The notes under the pieces: model-generated | What the model saw: only the letters and a program-made list of their open reading frames with translations | Told to the model about the DNA's origin: nothing | Database searches by the model: none | Shown here: positions 50,798 through 57,532 of the stretch, in pieces | How positions within the stretch are numbered: position 1 is the first letter of the stretch | How the letters are laid out: every line of letters begins with the position of its first letter | NCBI RefSeq assembly: GCF_900101755.1 | Contig: NZ_FNAE01000009.1 | Span: 1-64,000, forward strand | Direction of reading: 5' to 3' | DNA length: 64,000 nt | Source of the DNA: Ectopseudomonas alcaliphila | Lineage (GTDB): Bacteria > Pseudomonadota > Gammaproteobacteria > Pseudomonadales > Pseudomonadaceae | Program-made: the position numbers and the translations under genes

Positions 50798-51496
50798 ATG
50801 TGCGGAAGGTTTGCCCAGTATCGAAGCATGCGCGACTACCTGCGCGGACTCGACAGCGAGCAGGACGTCATGAGCGGCTGGGAGGGTGAGCCGATTCAGC
50901 GCTACAACGTCGCGCCCAGCACCCAAGTGCAGGTGCTGCACAGCACGGGCGGCCACCTGGTGGTGGCCGAGGTGAGATGGGGATGGGCGCCCAACTGGGC
51001 GCGAGGGAAGATGCCGCCGCCGATCAACGCCAGGCTAGAGAAGGTGGCCACCGGCAATTTCTTCAGGCAGATATGGCAACACCGCGCACTGGTCGCGGCA
51101 GATGGCTGGTTTGAATGGGTGCAGGACGAAGACAACCCGAAGATCAAGCAGCCCTATTACATACGGCTGCGCAGTGGCGACCCGCTGTTCTTCGCTGCGA
51201 TCGGCAAATTCCCACCGGCCGGTGGCGAGGCTGAGGAAGGTGACGGCTTCGTGATCATCACCGCCGACGCCGAGGGCGGGATGATCGACGTGCACGACCG
51301 CCGCCCGGTCGTGCTCAGCCCCGAGCTGGCCCGCGAATGGATCGACCCGGACACCACGGCGCACCGCGCTGAGCAGATCCTTCTGCACCAAGGCACGCCC
51401 AGTTGGGAGTTCGAGTGGTTCCCGGTCGACCGGGCGGTGGGTAATGTGCGGAATCAGGGGCCGGAGCTGATAAAGCCTCAGCAGTCGGACTCGTAG
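50798..51496 (+). CDS. SOS response-associated peptidase (SRAP/YedK-HMCES family)
   Basis: 232 aa. Met1 is followed by the catalytic Cys2 (MCGRFAQY). The other conserved residues are Asn in YNVAPST, Glu in DGWFEWV and His in DVHDRRPVVL, the full SRAP active site. These proteins trap abasic sites in single-stranded DNA by forming a thiazolidine link through Cys2. AGGAGG about seven bases before ATG gives a strong ribosome binding site. Divergent from umuDC across a LexA box. Confidence 0.95.
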   Translation: MCGRFAQYRSMRDYLRGLDSEQDVMSGWEGEPIQRYNVAPSTQVQVLHSTGGHLVVAEVRWGWAPNWARGKMPPPINARLEKVATGNFFRQIWQHRALVAADGWFEWVQDEDNPKIKQPYYIRLRSGDPLFFAAIGKFPPAGGEAEEGDGFVIITADAEGGMIDVHDRRPVVLSPELAREWIDPDTTAHRAEQILLHQGTPSWEFEWFPVDRAVGNVRNQGPELIKPQQSDS

Positions 51497-51612
51497 GAGG
51501 CGACACCCTCGCCGAACGCGATCTACCCCACCCGCTACCAAGCACCGGACACAAAAAGGGCAGCCGTTAGGCGCCGCCCATTCAATTGCCGACGAACGGC
51601 AAGCTTTACTTA

Positions 51613-51641
51613 TTGCATTGTTCGCAATCGCGAACAATAAT
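51613..51641 (+). promoter_or_regulatory. Sigma-70 promoter with a perfect operator palindrome in its spacer
   Basis: -35 TTGCAT (51613-51618), 17-bp spacer, -10 AATAAT (51636-51641). The spacer and flanks hold ATTGTTCGC-AATC-GCGAACAAT (51617-51638), a perfect 9-bp inverted repeat. A dimeric HTH protein bound here would block RNA polymerase directly. It drives the small ORF and the aca2-like gene, so autoregulation by the latter is the likely purpose. Confidence 0.75.
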
Positions 51642-51648
51642 AACACCA

Positions 51649-51671
51649 CGCTTACGAAATAGTTCGAAGCG
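51649..51671 (+). promoter_or_regulatory. 5'-UTR stem-loop before the candidate anti-CRISPR gene
   Basis: CGCTT-A-CGAA-ATAG-TTCG-AAGCG forms nine base pairs with one bulged A and a four-base loop. It ends nine bases before the GAGGA ribosome binding site (about 51681). As DNA it is a second imperfect TTCG/CGAA inverted repeat. Aca2 of phage ZF40 is reported to repress translation by binding RNA hairpins in the acr leader, so this is a candidate site of that kind. Confidence 0.5.
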
Positions 51672-51692
51672 CCCCTACTGAGGACTACCGAA

Positions 51693-51902
51693 ATGACCAC
51701 TATCTCCATCGCCTACGAAGTACCCGCCTCCACTGTCGAAGCCATCCGAGCCATGCTCGATGAGACCGCGCTCCGCGACGTGAACTGGAACGGCGCAGAC
51801 TTCAAGATCGTCCGCGACGACTTCACCTGCATTGAAGGCAACGAAAGCCACGAGGCCGTCGCCCTGCTCAACCAGATTCAAGACATCATCAGCGGCCAGT
51901 AA
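51693..51902 (+). CDS. Candidate anti-CRISPR protein, 69 aa
   Basis: Small acidic protein: MTTISIAYEVPASTVEAIRAML..., a beta strand, a helix, two central strands (ADFKIVRDD, FTCIEGN) and a last helix (SHEAVALLNQIQDIISG). This is a compact alpha/beta fold with net negative charge, no membrane segment and no catalytic motif. GAGGA lies about eight bases before ATG 51693. It is first in a two-gene unit whose second gene is an Aca2/DUF1870-type HTH regulator, within a prophage, which is the standard acr-aca layout. I do not match it to any known Acr from memory. It could instead be another early inhibitor controlled by the same regulator. Confidence 0.6.
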   Translation: MTTISIAYEVPASTVEAIRAMLDETALRDVNWNGADFKIVRDDFTCIEGNESHEAVALLNQIQDIISGQ

Positions 51903-51908
51903 TCGACC

Positions 51909-51938
51909 AGGCCCCGCCAACTTAGGGGCCTTTGCTTT
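51909..51938 (+). terminator. Terminator-like hairpin between the small ORF and the aca2-like gene
   Basis: AGGCCCC (51909-51915) pairs with GGGGCCT (51925-51931), followed by TTTGCTTT. The T-run is imperfect, so partial read-through is expected, giving less regulator than inhibitor mRNA. Confidence 0.6.
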
Positions 51939-51948
51939 GGAGCACGCC

Positions 51949-52329
51949 ATGCGCGACGCAATCACACCGATGAACAACCTAGAACTGCAGGCCGCCCGCA
52001 AACTGCTCATGATGGACGTAAGCGAGGCAGCAGAATCGATTGGCAGCGTCACCCCTCGTACCTGGCAATACTGGGAAGCAGGACGAAGCACGGTGCCGAC
52101 AGACGTCGCACTCGAAATAGAAGCACTCCTTGAAATGCGAATGGCGCGCATGAGCGACATTGATGCCAAGCTGGCTGACCTGCCCCAAGGTGGACGACTG
52201 GAATTGCCGTACCACATCAGCTTCGAGAGCTACATCGCCGCCAACCCAGGCGCGAACAAAAAGCTCTGGCGCATAGATCAGAGCATCGCAGCCATGTACT
52301 ACACCGAAGGCCACGCTGATCTGATCTGA
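51949..52329 (+). CDS. Aca2/DUF1870-type helix-turn-helix regulator
   Basis: 126 aa from ATG 51949 (GGAG six bases upstream); ATG 51970 (MNNLELQAARKLLMM) may be the homologues' start. The HTH is at LLMMDVSEAAESIGSVTPRTWQYWEAGRSTVP. The C-terminal part contains WRIDQSIAAMYYTEGHADLI. This pattern belongs to DUF1870 and the anti-CRISPR-associated Aca2 group, dimeric autorepressors of acr operons. It lies directly after a small acidic ORF and behind a promoter with a palindromic operator. Confidence 0.85.
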   Translation: MRDAITPMNNLELQAARKLLMMDVSEAAESIGSVTPRTWQYWEAGRSTVPTDVALEIEALLEMRMARMSDIDAKLADLPQGGRLELPYHISFESYIAANPGANKKLWRIDQSIAAMYYTEGHADLI

Positions 52330-52351
52330 TGCATCGTAGGCAGAACATGCT

Positions 52352-52819
52352 CTAGCTGCCCTTCACTCCGTCGTAGGTTCGCTCGCAGGTGAGGCCTTTA
52401 ATCCTGCGTCCGTCAGCTTCTGCCGCCAGCCATCGACCTTCTGATTCCATCTCTCCAAGCAGCTCGGCGAGCAAGGCGGCGGCGTCTTCCCTTGCCGTGC
52501 GCTCGCCGGCAGTTCCGGCATTACAGGTAGCGAGCTGGGTGGCCAAGCTGCTGGCTTGCTTACGCAGCCCGTCAGCAGCAGCCCCAGCATCAGCAGCGCG
52601 GCGCTGCAATTCTTCAAGTTGGTCATGACCTATTTGCCCCTCAGCGTCTGCGACGCTCTGTTGTTGCCGCTCGACAACGCGAACGATGGTGACGGCATCG
52701 AGCTGGCTCTGGGCGATCCCCTCGCCCAGCCGCCAGCCGTTGACCTTCCAGCCGGCCAGGAAGGCCATCGCCGCGATGATGCCCAGCAGCGTCGCCCGGT
52801 CTGCCAGCGCGGCGATCAC
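52352..52819 (-). CDS. Rz-like i-spanin
   Basis: 155 aa from GTG 52819, overlapping the endolysin stop (GTGA). One N-terminal membrane anchor (TLLGIIAAMAFLAGWKVNGW) is followed by a long coiled-coil-like periplasmic part rich in Gln/Ala/Glu. With the nested Rz1 it fuses inner and outer membranes at lysis. Position after the endolysin is standard. Confidence 0.87.
   Translation of the reverse strand: MIAALADRATLLGIIAAMAFLAGWKVNGWRLGEGIAQSQLDAVTIVRVVERQQQSVADAEGQIGHDQLEELQRRAADAGAAADGLRKQASSLATQLATCNAGTAGERTAREDAAALLAELLGEMESEGRWLAAEADGRRIKGLTCERTYDGVKGS
52363..52626 (-). CDS. Rz1-like o-spanin lipoprotein nested in Rz
   Basis: 87 aa in a different frame wholly inside the Rz gene. MTNLKNCSAALLMLGLLLTGC is a lipoprotein signal with lipobox LTGC. 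The mature part is Pro-rich (KPAAWPPSSLPVMPELP, TPPPCSPSC), as in Rz1 proteins. It is the outer-membrane partner of the i-spanin. Confidence 0.85.
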   Translation of the reverse strand: MTNLKNCSAALLMLGLLLTGCVSKPAAWPPSSLPVMPELPASARQGKTPPPCSPSCLERWNQKVDGWRQKLTDAGLKASPASEPTTE

Positions 52820-53370
52820 GCAACCACCCCGCCACAAACCGTGAACATCGCCAGCAGATCCTGCTCGTCGCACGGCTCGGCAGCGCGTTCGTCTGCGTAG
52901 ATCTCCAACAGGTTTGCCAGGGCGTGCTCGCGCTGGCCGTAGCCAGCTCCGGGCAGGCTTGCCCAAATCGGCGCAGCCAGGGCGATGGCATCCGCAATGC
53001 GGCCGGCCTTGATCGCCGGCAGCGCCTTGCACTCGGTCAGTAGCTTCACGGCAGCCAAGTCCTGGGCTTCTGGAATAAAGCGGCCCTTGAAGCCATAGAC
53101 CCGAACGATTGCCCGCCAGGTGCGGTGCAGGAACTGGTAGCGGCCAGCTGCGGTCGACGCGATGCCATAGCGCGGCAGTTGAATCAGACGGTTCGGGTGC
53201 TGGGCGTAGTCATTGAATGTGATCAGGCGCCCCGGTAGTGAGCCAACGATGACGTTATAACCGTCGTCGGACTGCGCCAGGATCTTCTCGCCCAGCTCAG
53301 ACCAGGCGAGCATATCCAGGAACGCGAGCACGTTCGCACCGCCCACCTGGGCGGCAGAGATTCGAGCCAT
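52816..53370 (-). CDS. Phage endolysin, lambda R-like (GH104 lytic transglycosylase)
   Basis: 184 aa. NVLAFLDMLAWSELGEKI contains the catalytic Glu as in lambda R (AWSEG), with ASTAAGRYQFLHRTW and PIWASLPGAGYGQREHAL, both lambda R hallmarks. It cleaves peptidoglycan glycan strands. There is no signal peptide, so it needs a holin. Confidence 0.93.
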   Translation of the reverse strand: MARISAAQVGGANVLAFLDMLAWSELGEKILAQSDDGYNVIVGSLPGRLITFNDYAQHPNRLIQLPRYGIASTAAGRYQFLHRTWRAIVRVYGFKGRFIPEAQDLAAVKLLTECKALPAIKAGRIADAIALAAPIWASLPGAGYGQREHALANLLEIYADERAAEPCDEQDLLAMFTVCGGVVA

Positions 53371-53387
53371 TGGTTTTCTCCAGACAC

Positions 53388-53412
53388 AAAAAAGCCCGCT
53401 CGGGGCGGGCTT
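53388..53412 (-). terminator. Terminator between tail/accessory genes and the endolysin
   Basis: On the - strand AGCCCGCCCCGAGCGGGCT is followed by TTTTTT. It separates the leftward tail operon from the lysis genes, which therefore need read-through or their own promoter. Confidence 0.85.
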
Positions 53413-53432
53413 GGGTTATGAGGTGCTTCAGT

Positions 53433-53585
53433 TCAGTTCGGCGGCGCTTCGCACACCGTGCCGATCATTGCAGCAGCGGCGTCGAAACCTTCGTGGTAGC
53501 CGAGGTAGGTGCCGACCATCAGGCATAGGCCACCAATGGTGAACAGTTCGAGAACGACGCGGGGGCGGATACGCAGTGTGGGCAT
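53433..53585 (-). CDS. Small membrane peptide, possible holin component, 50 aa
   Basis: MPTLRIRPRVVLELFTIGGLCLMVGTYLGYHEGF: one membrane helix with a basic N-terminus. GGAG nine bases before ATG 53585. Its place just before the endolysin suggests a role in lysis, but a single helix of this kind is not diagnostic. Confidence 0.6.
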   Translation of the reverse strand: MPTLRIRPRVVLELFTIGGLCLMVGTYLGYHEGFDAAAAMIGTVCEAPPN

Positions 53586-53620
53586 GTGGATCTCCTTATC
53601 CAGTTCAGTGAACCCAAAGC

Positions 53621-54073
53621 CTAGATCAGCGCGGCAGCGTGCGCCAGGCCGCGCCGCTCTTCCAGCCATCCGCACAGCTCGCCAATCGTCCGCGGGCTGT
53701 AGCTGGCTGGGCTGGGCAGGCCGAGGGCGGCGGCGCACCATTCGCTGCAGAATGCGGCGTGCTCTACCTGGCGATTGCGGTTGAATATCTGGCTCATGAT
53801 CAGTGATGGCCAGCCGTAGCGGTCTTGGTCGGTGCGTTCGAAATGCTCGAGCACGGCGGCGGCATCAGCCCAGGGCAGTTCGATCAGGTCCCAGTGATCG
53901 GCGCCAGGGCCGATGCGCTTGCGGCGCACGCCTTTGTCCATCACCGAACTGCTGTAGCAGTAGTCACCCACCACCAGCTCGCAGTGGCTGTACTGGCTGC
54001 GCGTCCACCAGCGGATAAGGGCGTTGCCGAGCTGGCCGGGGCCTTTGTAGAGCGCCAGTTTCACGGTCGTCAT
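53621..54073 (-). CDS. Phage NlpC/P60-like (papain-fold) protein
   Basis: 150 aa. SQYSHCELVVGDYCYSSS early and FCSEWCAAALGLPSP late give Cys/His sets like permuted NlpC/P60 (YiiX/YaeF-like) amidases found in phage tail regions. A role in local peptidoglycan cleavage is possible. Its start overlaps the stop of the gene upstream by four bases. Confidence 0.68.
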   Translation of the reverse strand: MTTVKLALYKGPGQLGNALIRWWTRSQYSHCELVVGDYCYSSSVMDKGVRRKRIGPGADHWDLIELPWADAAAVLEHFERTDQDRYGWPSLIMSQIFNRNRQVEHAAFCSEWCAAALGLPSPASYSPRTIGELCGWLEERRGLAHAAALI

Positions 54074-54675
54074 GCCAAGGCTTCCTTGAGTTGCTCGGTA
54101 GGCGTGCCCATCACCGTTTGCTGCAAGGCGGCGAGTTCCTGCCATACCTCGGGCGGGAGTTGGTAGTCGAGCTGTGGGTTGCCGCCGCCGCGGATTGCAT
54201 CCTCATAACCCTGTCGCCGGCCGGTGAGCCATGCGGACATGATCACGAACTGCCGCGCTTTCAGCAGGGTGCGGCGCAGATACTCGTCGCGCTCGATGCC
54301 GCGCACCGCAGCTGCGCGGTCGATCCATGGCGTGGGCGCTGCAGGGTTATCCAGCCATGTGCGGGACTCCTGATCTTGAGTCGGCCAGGTGTCTTTCTCC
54401 ATCTGCGGATAGTCCGCCGTCAGCGCGCGGGTGGCGGTTTCATAAGCACCGTTGTTCAGCGCCAACCGCAGCGCCTTGACCTCAGCCGGCGTTGGTTCCG
54501 GCTCGGGTTCCGGCTCAGGTTCCGGCAGCGGACCAACGACGAACTGGCCGTCAACGATCTGCACGTGCTCACCGGCCAGCATGCCTGCCAGCCCCTGCTG
54601 ATACTGCTGCTCGGTAATTTCGATCCCACCCTCAATAGGGTCATGACTGAGGCGGCCCTCTGCGGCGTATGGCAT
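54070..54675 (-). CDS. Tail fibre assembly-like protein with Glu-Pro repeat
   Basis: 201 aa. The middle has a run of alternating Pro and Glu (residues about 51-62), a flexible linker between an N-terminal part (GIEITEQQYQQGLAGMLAGEHVQIVDGQ, typical of tail fibre assembly chaperones) and a helical C-terminal half. Lies directly after the tail fibre gene, sharing a base with it, as chaperones of fibre folding do. Confidence 0.72.
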   Translation of the reverse strand: MPYAAEGRLSHDPIEGGIEITEQQYQQGLAGMLAGEHVQIVDGQFVVGPLPEPEPEPEPEPTPAEVKALRLALNNGAYETATRALTADYPQMEKDTWPTQDQESRTWLDNPAAPTPWIDRAAAVRGIERDEYLRRTLLKARQFVIMSAWLTGRRQGYEDAIRGGGNPQLDYQLPPEVWQELAALQQTVMGTPTEQLKEALA

Positions 54676-55358
54676 TAGCGAATCCTCTTGTAATAGTCCC
54701 GGCCAAGGCTTTTGATGCGGGTTTCGTTTGCTGTACGCGCTACGCGCGAAGCGTCGAAATCAACTGTAATTCCGTCGATCTGCGCGCCCGTCCCGGAGCG
54801 GCTCATAATCGAAGTAGTAACTCCGCTTTTACCGATGGCCCCAGCTACCCCTGTGGGGATGGCTGTAATTTGCTGCTGATTTGTGATCGATCCCGTGATG
54901 TTCTGCAGCGCATCCGCCTCCACCGTCCCGCTACTACCCGGCCGAATAGATCGCCGCTCAGTATTGATCAGCCGCACCGTCTGCCCATTCATCGGGCTGC
55001 CGGCATCGTTGATCACCGCCGTGGCCTGTACCAACGGCGCTGAGCCGCTCACGCTCTCAGACGTCAACACGCCCGTGTTGTAGCTGTCAGAAGCGGTCAG
55101 CTTGATATAGCGATAGTTCGGGTTGTCGGTCGGCGGGATAGCAACGCCTGTGGTAGTGGCGTCGATTGGGAATTCGGCGCCAATCGGGATGAACTCCCAC
55201 ACGTCTATCGAGCGATTCAACGGGTACGCGACGATAGTCCCCGAACTGTTCGTGACGTAGATATCGAAGCCAGAACCCGCACGCACGTAGTAGATCGAAT
55301 TGGCTTCCAGTGTGCCGGGCAGCGAGGCGACGTACTTGTGATGCTTGATCACCGCCAT
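54675..55358 (-). CDS. Tail fibre / receptor-binding protein
   Basis: 227 aa. It opens KYVASLPGTLEANSIYYVRAG, has a beta-rich middle, and ends SRVARTANETRIKSLGRDYYKRI, resembling the 'R.aNEtR..N.a..Y..ri' end of phage tail fibres. The first 45 residues are related to those of the next gene, suggesting a shared attachment domain. It probably determines host range. Confidence 0.75.
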   Translation of the reverse strand: MAVIKHHKYVASLPGTLEANSIYYVRAGSGFDIYVTNSSGTIVAYPLNRSIDVWEFIPIGAEFPIDATTTGVAIPPTDNPNYRYIKLTASDSYNTGVLTSESVSGSAPLVQATAVINDAGSPMNGQTVRLINTERRSIRPGSSGTVEADALQNITGSITNQQQITAIPTGVAGAIGKSGVTTSIMSRSGTGAQIDGITVDFDASRVARTANETRIKSLGRDYYKRIR

Positions 55359-55362
55359 AGGA

Positions 55363-55929
55363 TCACCAGTTGTTCGTGGCCCAGCGAGTAGTAACGCCCT
55401 GGCCGTTGTAGGTCAGCCCGTCAGTGTCGGCACCCAGCAGGTCTAGCGTGGCCTTGTTCGAGTGGCTGTGCGCCTGGCTTACAGAGCTATCGATCTGCGC
55501 TGGCGTGGAGCTTGGCCCGTCAACGATATCCGCCCAGTTGAGCACCACGTCCATGGACTCGTACTCGGCAACCTTGTAGGTCTCTTCGGCCGTGGCGTCA
55601 TAGGCATACAGCGCCGAGCCGACGTCGACGGTCGGATCACCCGATGCATCGATCACCAAGATCATCGCGTTGGCGTCAAGTGTGGCGATCAGCGCATCAC
55701 GGGCGGCGATGTCCGCGACAATCTGCACCGTGCTGGCAGCGCCCGACCAGTTGGCCAGGGCCTCGCTGATCAGCGCATTGATCATCGCCGAGTTACCAAC
55801 CGCGCGCGCCACGCCGGTACTGTTGGTCAGGTAGCTCTCGGCATAGCTGCCGTTTTCGACGTAATAGAACGAGTCAGGCTGCAGGGTGCCCGGCAGTGTG
55901 GTGACCTTGAAGAAACGAACTTGAGCCAT
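55363..55929 (-). CDS. Tail fibre-like protein, paralogue of the neighbouring fibre
   Basis: 188 aa. VRFFKVTTLPGTLQPDSFYYVENGSYAESYLTNSTG parallels the N-terminus of the adjacent 227-aa protein. The rest includes AARDALIATLDANAMILVIDASGDPTVDVGSALYAYD, a segment seen in phage fibre proteins. Probably part of the fibre complex. Confidence 0.75.
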   Translation of the reverse strand: MAQVRFFKVTTLPGTLQPDSFYYVENGSYAESYLTNSTGVARAVGNSAMINALISEALANWSGAASTVQIVADIAARDALIATLDANAMILVIDASGDPTVDVGSALYAYDATAEETYKVAEYESMDVVLNWADIVDGPSSTPAQIDSSVSQAHSHSNKATLDLLGADTDGLTYNGQGVTTRWATNNW

Positions 55930-55941
55930 AGGGCCTCCTGA

Positions 55942-56163
55942 TTACCATTCGGTACCGCCCCACTCAGTGGGCGGCACGTAGAGCCCGTTCGGGCGGTTCT
56001 GAATCTGGTTGTTTGGGTCGGGGCTGATGGTCGCGCCATCAACCCCGTTACGCCCCGGCGGCCCTTGCGTCCCAACCGCGACCACAATGGCCGGCGCGGC
56101 CACTGGCTCGCGCACCAGCACAAACGGCGCGCCGAGCACGAGCACATCAGGTGCAGCAGCCAT
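55942..56163 (-). CDS. Small phage protein with collagen-like GPPG turn
   Basis: 73 aa from ATG 56163; a GTG two codons earlier is possible. It contains VGTQGPPGRNGVDGATI and ends LYVPPTEWGGTEW, features of tail-fibre accessory or connector peptides. It overlaps the preceding gene by 17 bases. No function can be assigned. Confidence 0.68.
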   Translation of the reverse strand: MAAAPDVLVLGAPFVLVREPVAAPAIVVAVGTQGPPGRNGVDGATISPDPNNQIQNRPNGLYVPPTEWGGTEW

Positions 56164-56734
56164 GGCCACCCCCTCGGCGAACGGTCACCGGGCCGTCGAG
56201 CCAGCGGTCTACGTCGCCGTTCTGCCATGTGATGTCGAGCGTGTAGGTCACGCCATCGAGTGGGATGGCCGTGCTCTGCTCTGGCGTGAGCACGATGTTC
56301 ACTCGACCCACGCCCAGCACCAGCAATCCGCCGTTTGCGGTGGTCAGTTGCAGGCTGTAGCCGGGGCCGGTGAGCGTGAGCGCTGCGGTGGCATCGGCGA
56401 GGTCGACACCAGGCTGATACACCAGCCAGCCGCCGCGGGCGTTCTGCTCAGCACCGTTGAGCGCGTTGATTTCCACCGTGTAGGCATCCACCACGCCGAC
56501 CATCCACGGCGCCTGCTGTGGTGGTTGGCGGTTGAGCGCAGTGAAGCCACTCACACCCTCCACCCAGCATGGCCACTCGGCCGGCAGGTCGTGCCCAGGC
56601 ACGGCCAGTAACAGCGATGGAGTTTTCTGCACCTCGCTGATGGCGCGGCGTTCCCAGCGCGGCTGCAGCAGGTACAGCGGTTTGCGATTCGTTGCGCCCG
56701 GGATGATGGGCAGGTCTAGGCAGGCCGGCTGCAT
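56147..56734 (-). CDS. Phage structural protein, unknown, 195 aa
   Basis: Beta-rich soluble protein: CLDLPIIPGATNRKPLYLLQPRWERR at the start, WMVGVVDAYTVEINALNG and GVTYTLDITWQNGD later, ending in an Arg/Gly tail. The pattern suggests a tail tip component. No family recognised. Confidence 0.72.
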   Translation of the reverse strand: MQPACLDLPIIPGATNRKPLYLLQPRWERRAISEVQKTPSLLLAVPGHDLPAEWPCWVEGVSGFTALNRQPPQQAPWMVGVVDAYTVEINALNGAEQNARGGWLVYQPGVDLADATAALTLTGPGYSLQLTTANGGLLVLGVGRVNIVLTPEQSTAIPLDGVTYTLDITWQNGDVDRWLDGPVTVRRGGGHGCCT

Positions 56735-56763
56735 CGCTGGCTACTCCAAAATGTCGATAGGGT

Positions 56764-57057
56764 TTACTCAGCTGGTACTAGCGCCAGTTCCTGCCATGCC
56801 CAGGTTTCATCGTTCGGGCGCACGGTGATCCACACGCGCGGCGGGCCGCCATACATAGAAGTGCAAATAACCGGGCGCTCTGGCACTGTTTCTGGCGGCT
56901 CGCTGTTGGTGGTGATGTAGCCCAAGTTTCCGACAATGAGCCACTGCCCATCCAGGGAACAGAGGTGATGATTGCCGGCATTGTCGATCCAGTGAGAGCC
57001 CGGGGCCGCATCCTCGGGCGGCATGCTGGTTTGATACGTGTGCTGTACTGTTTCCAT
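56764..57057 (-). CDS. Phage hypothetical protein, 97 aa
   Basis: METVQHTYQTSMPPEDAAPGSHWIDNAGNHHLCSLDGQWLIVG: short soluble protein with two His-rich turns; unknown. It lies four bases after its upstream neighbour's stop, so is cotranscribed with the tail genes. Confidence 0.68.
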   Translation of the reverse strand: METVQHTYQTSMPPEDAAPGSHWIDNAGNHHLCSLDGQWLIVGNLGYITTNSEPPETVPERPVICTSMYGGPPRVWITVRPNDETWAWQELALVPAE

Positions 57058-57060
57058 CTG

Positions 57061-57525
57061 TCATGCTCCCGTTACAAGATAATTTTCGGCACCGTCAACC
57101 AGGGCCAGGCCTTCGCCGTCAACCAGGGCGCCGTCAGGCAAGCCGCCCGCTTCAAGGGCCGACACCCGCTCGAGCAGGTCGTTGACGTGATCAACCAGCG
57201 TTGGCACCTGCGCGGCTTGCGCCTGCAGGCCGGCCAGCAGCGCAGCAGTCACACCACAGTGCACAACCGAGCCACTGGGCCATACCTGCGCTGCCGTGCC
57301 CTGCTCGCCGCGCAACAGCTCATAGCCGGAATCAAGGCCAACCAGCCGCACCACCTCCAGCGCGGGACCGCTCAGCGGATCGAGCGCGCTGACGATGCAC
57401 AGCGCATACTCGTCGCCCTCGGCCAAGGCCAGGCGGGTAATAGCCTCGCCCGGGATCGGCAGTTCAGTACCGCCGGACGGCAGCTCATCGGTGAGCGCGT
57501 AGCACCAGTTATCGATGAATCTCAT
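57061..57525 (-). CDS. Phage hypothetical protein, 154 aa
   Basis: MRFIDNWCYALTDELPSGGTELPIPGEAITRLALAEGDEYAL, then HVNDLLERVSALEAGGLPDG, a short coiled coil, and a Gly/Asp-rich end. This beta-sandwich plus coiled-coil layout resembles small tail tip proteins in siphophages. The start at 57525 is chosen because the upstream in-frame stretch lies within the neighbouring gene. Confidence 0.7.
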   Translation of the reverse strand: MRFIDNWCYALTDELPSGGTELPIPGEAITRLALAEGDEYALCIVSALDPLSGPALEVVRLVGLDSGYELLRGEQGTAAQVWPSGSVVHCGVTAALLAGLQAQAAQVPTLVDHVNDLLERVSALEAGGLPDGALVDGEGLALVDGAENYLVTGA

Positions 57526-57532
57526 GGTCACC

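Noticed and set aside
51832..51948. Extended N-terminus for the aca2-like protein, in the same frame
   Set aside because: It would overlap the end of the small ORF and the hairpin and lacks a ribosome binding site, while ATG 51949 has GGAG at six bases.
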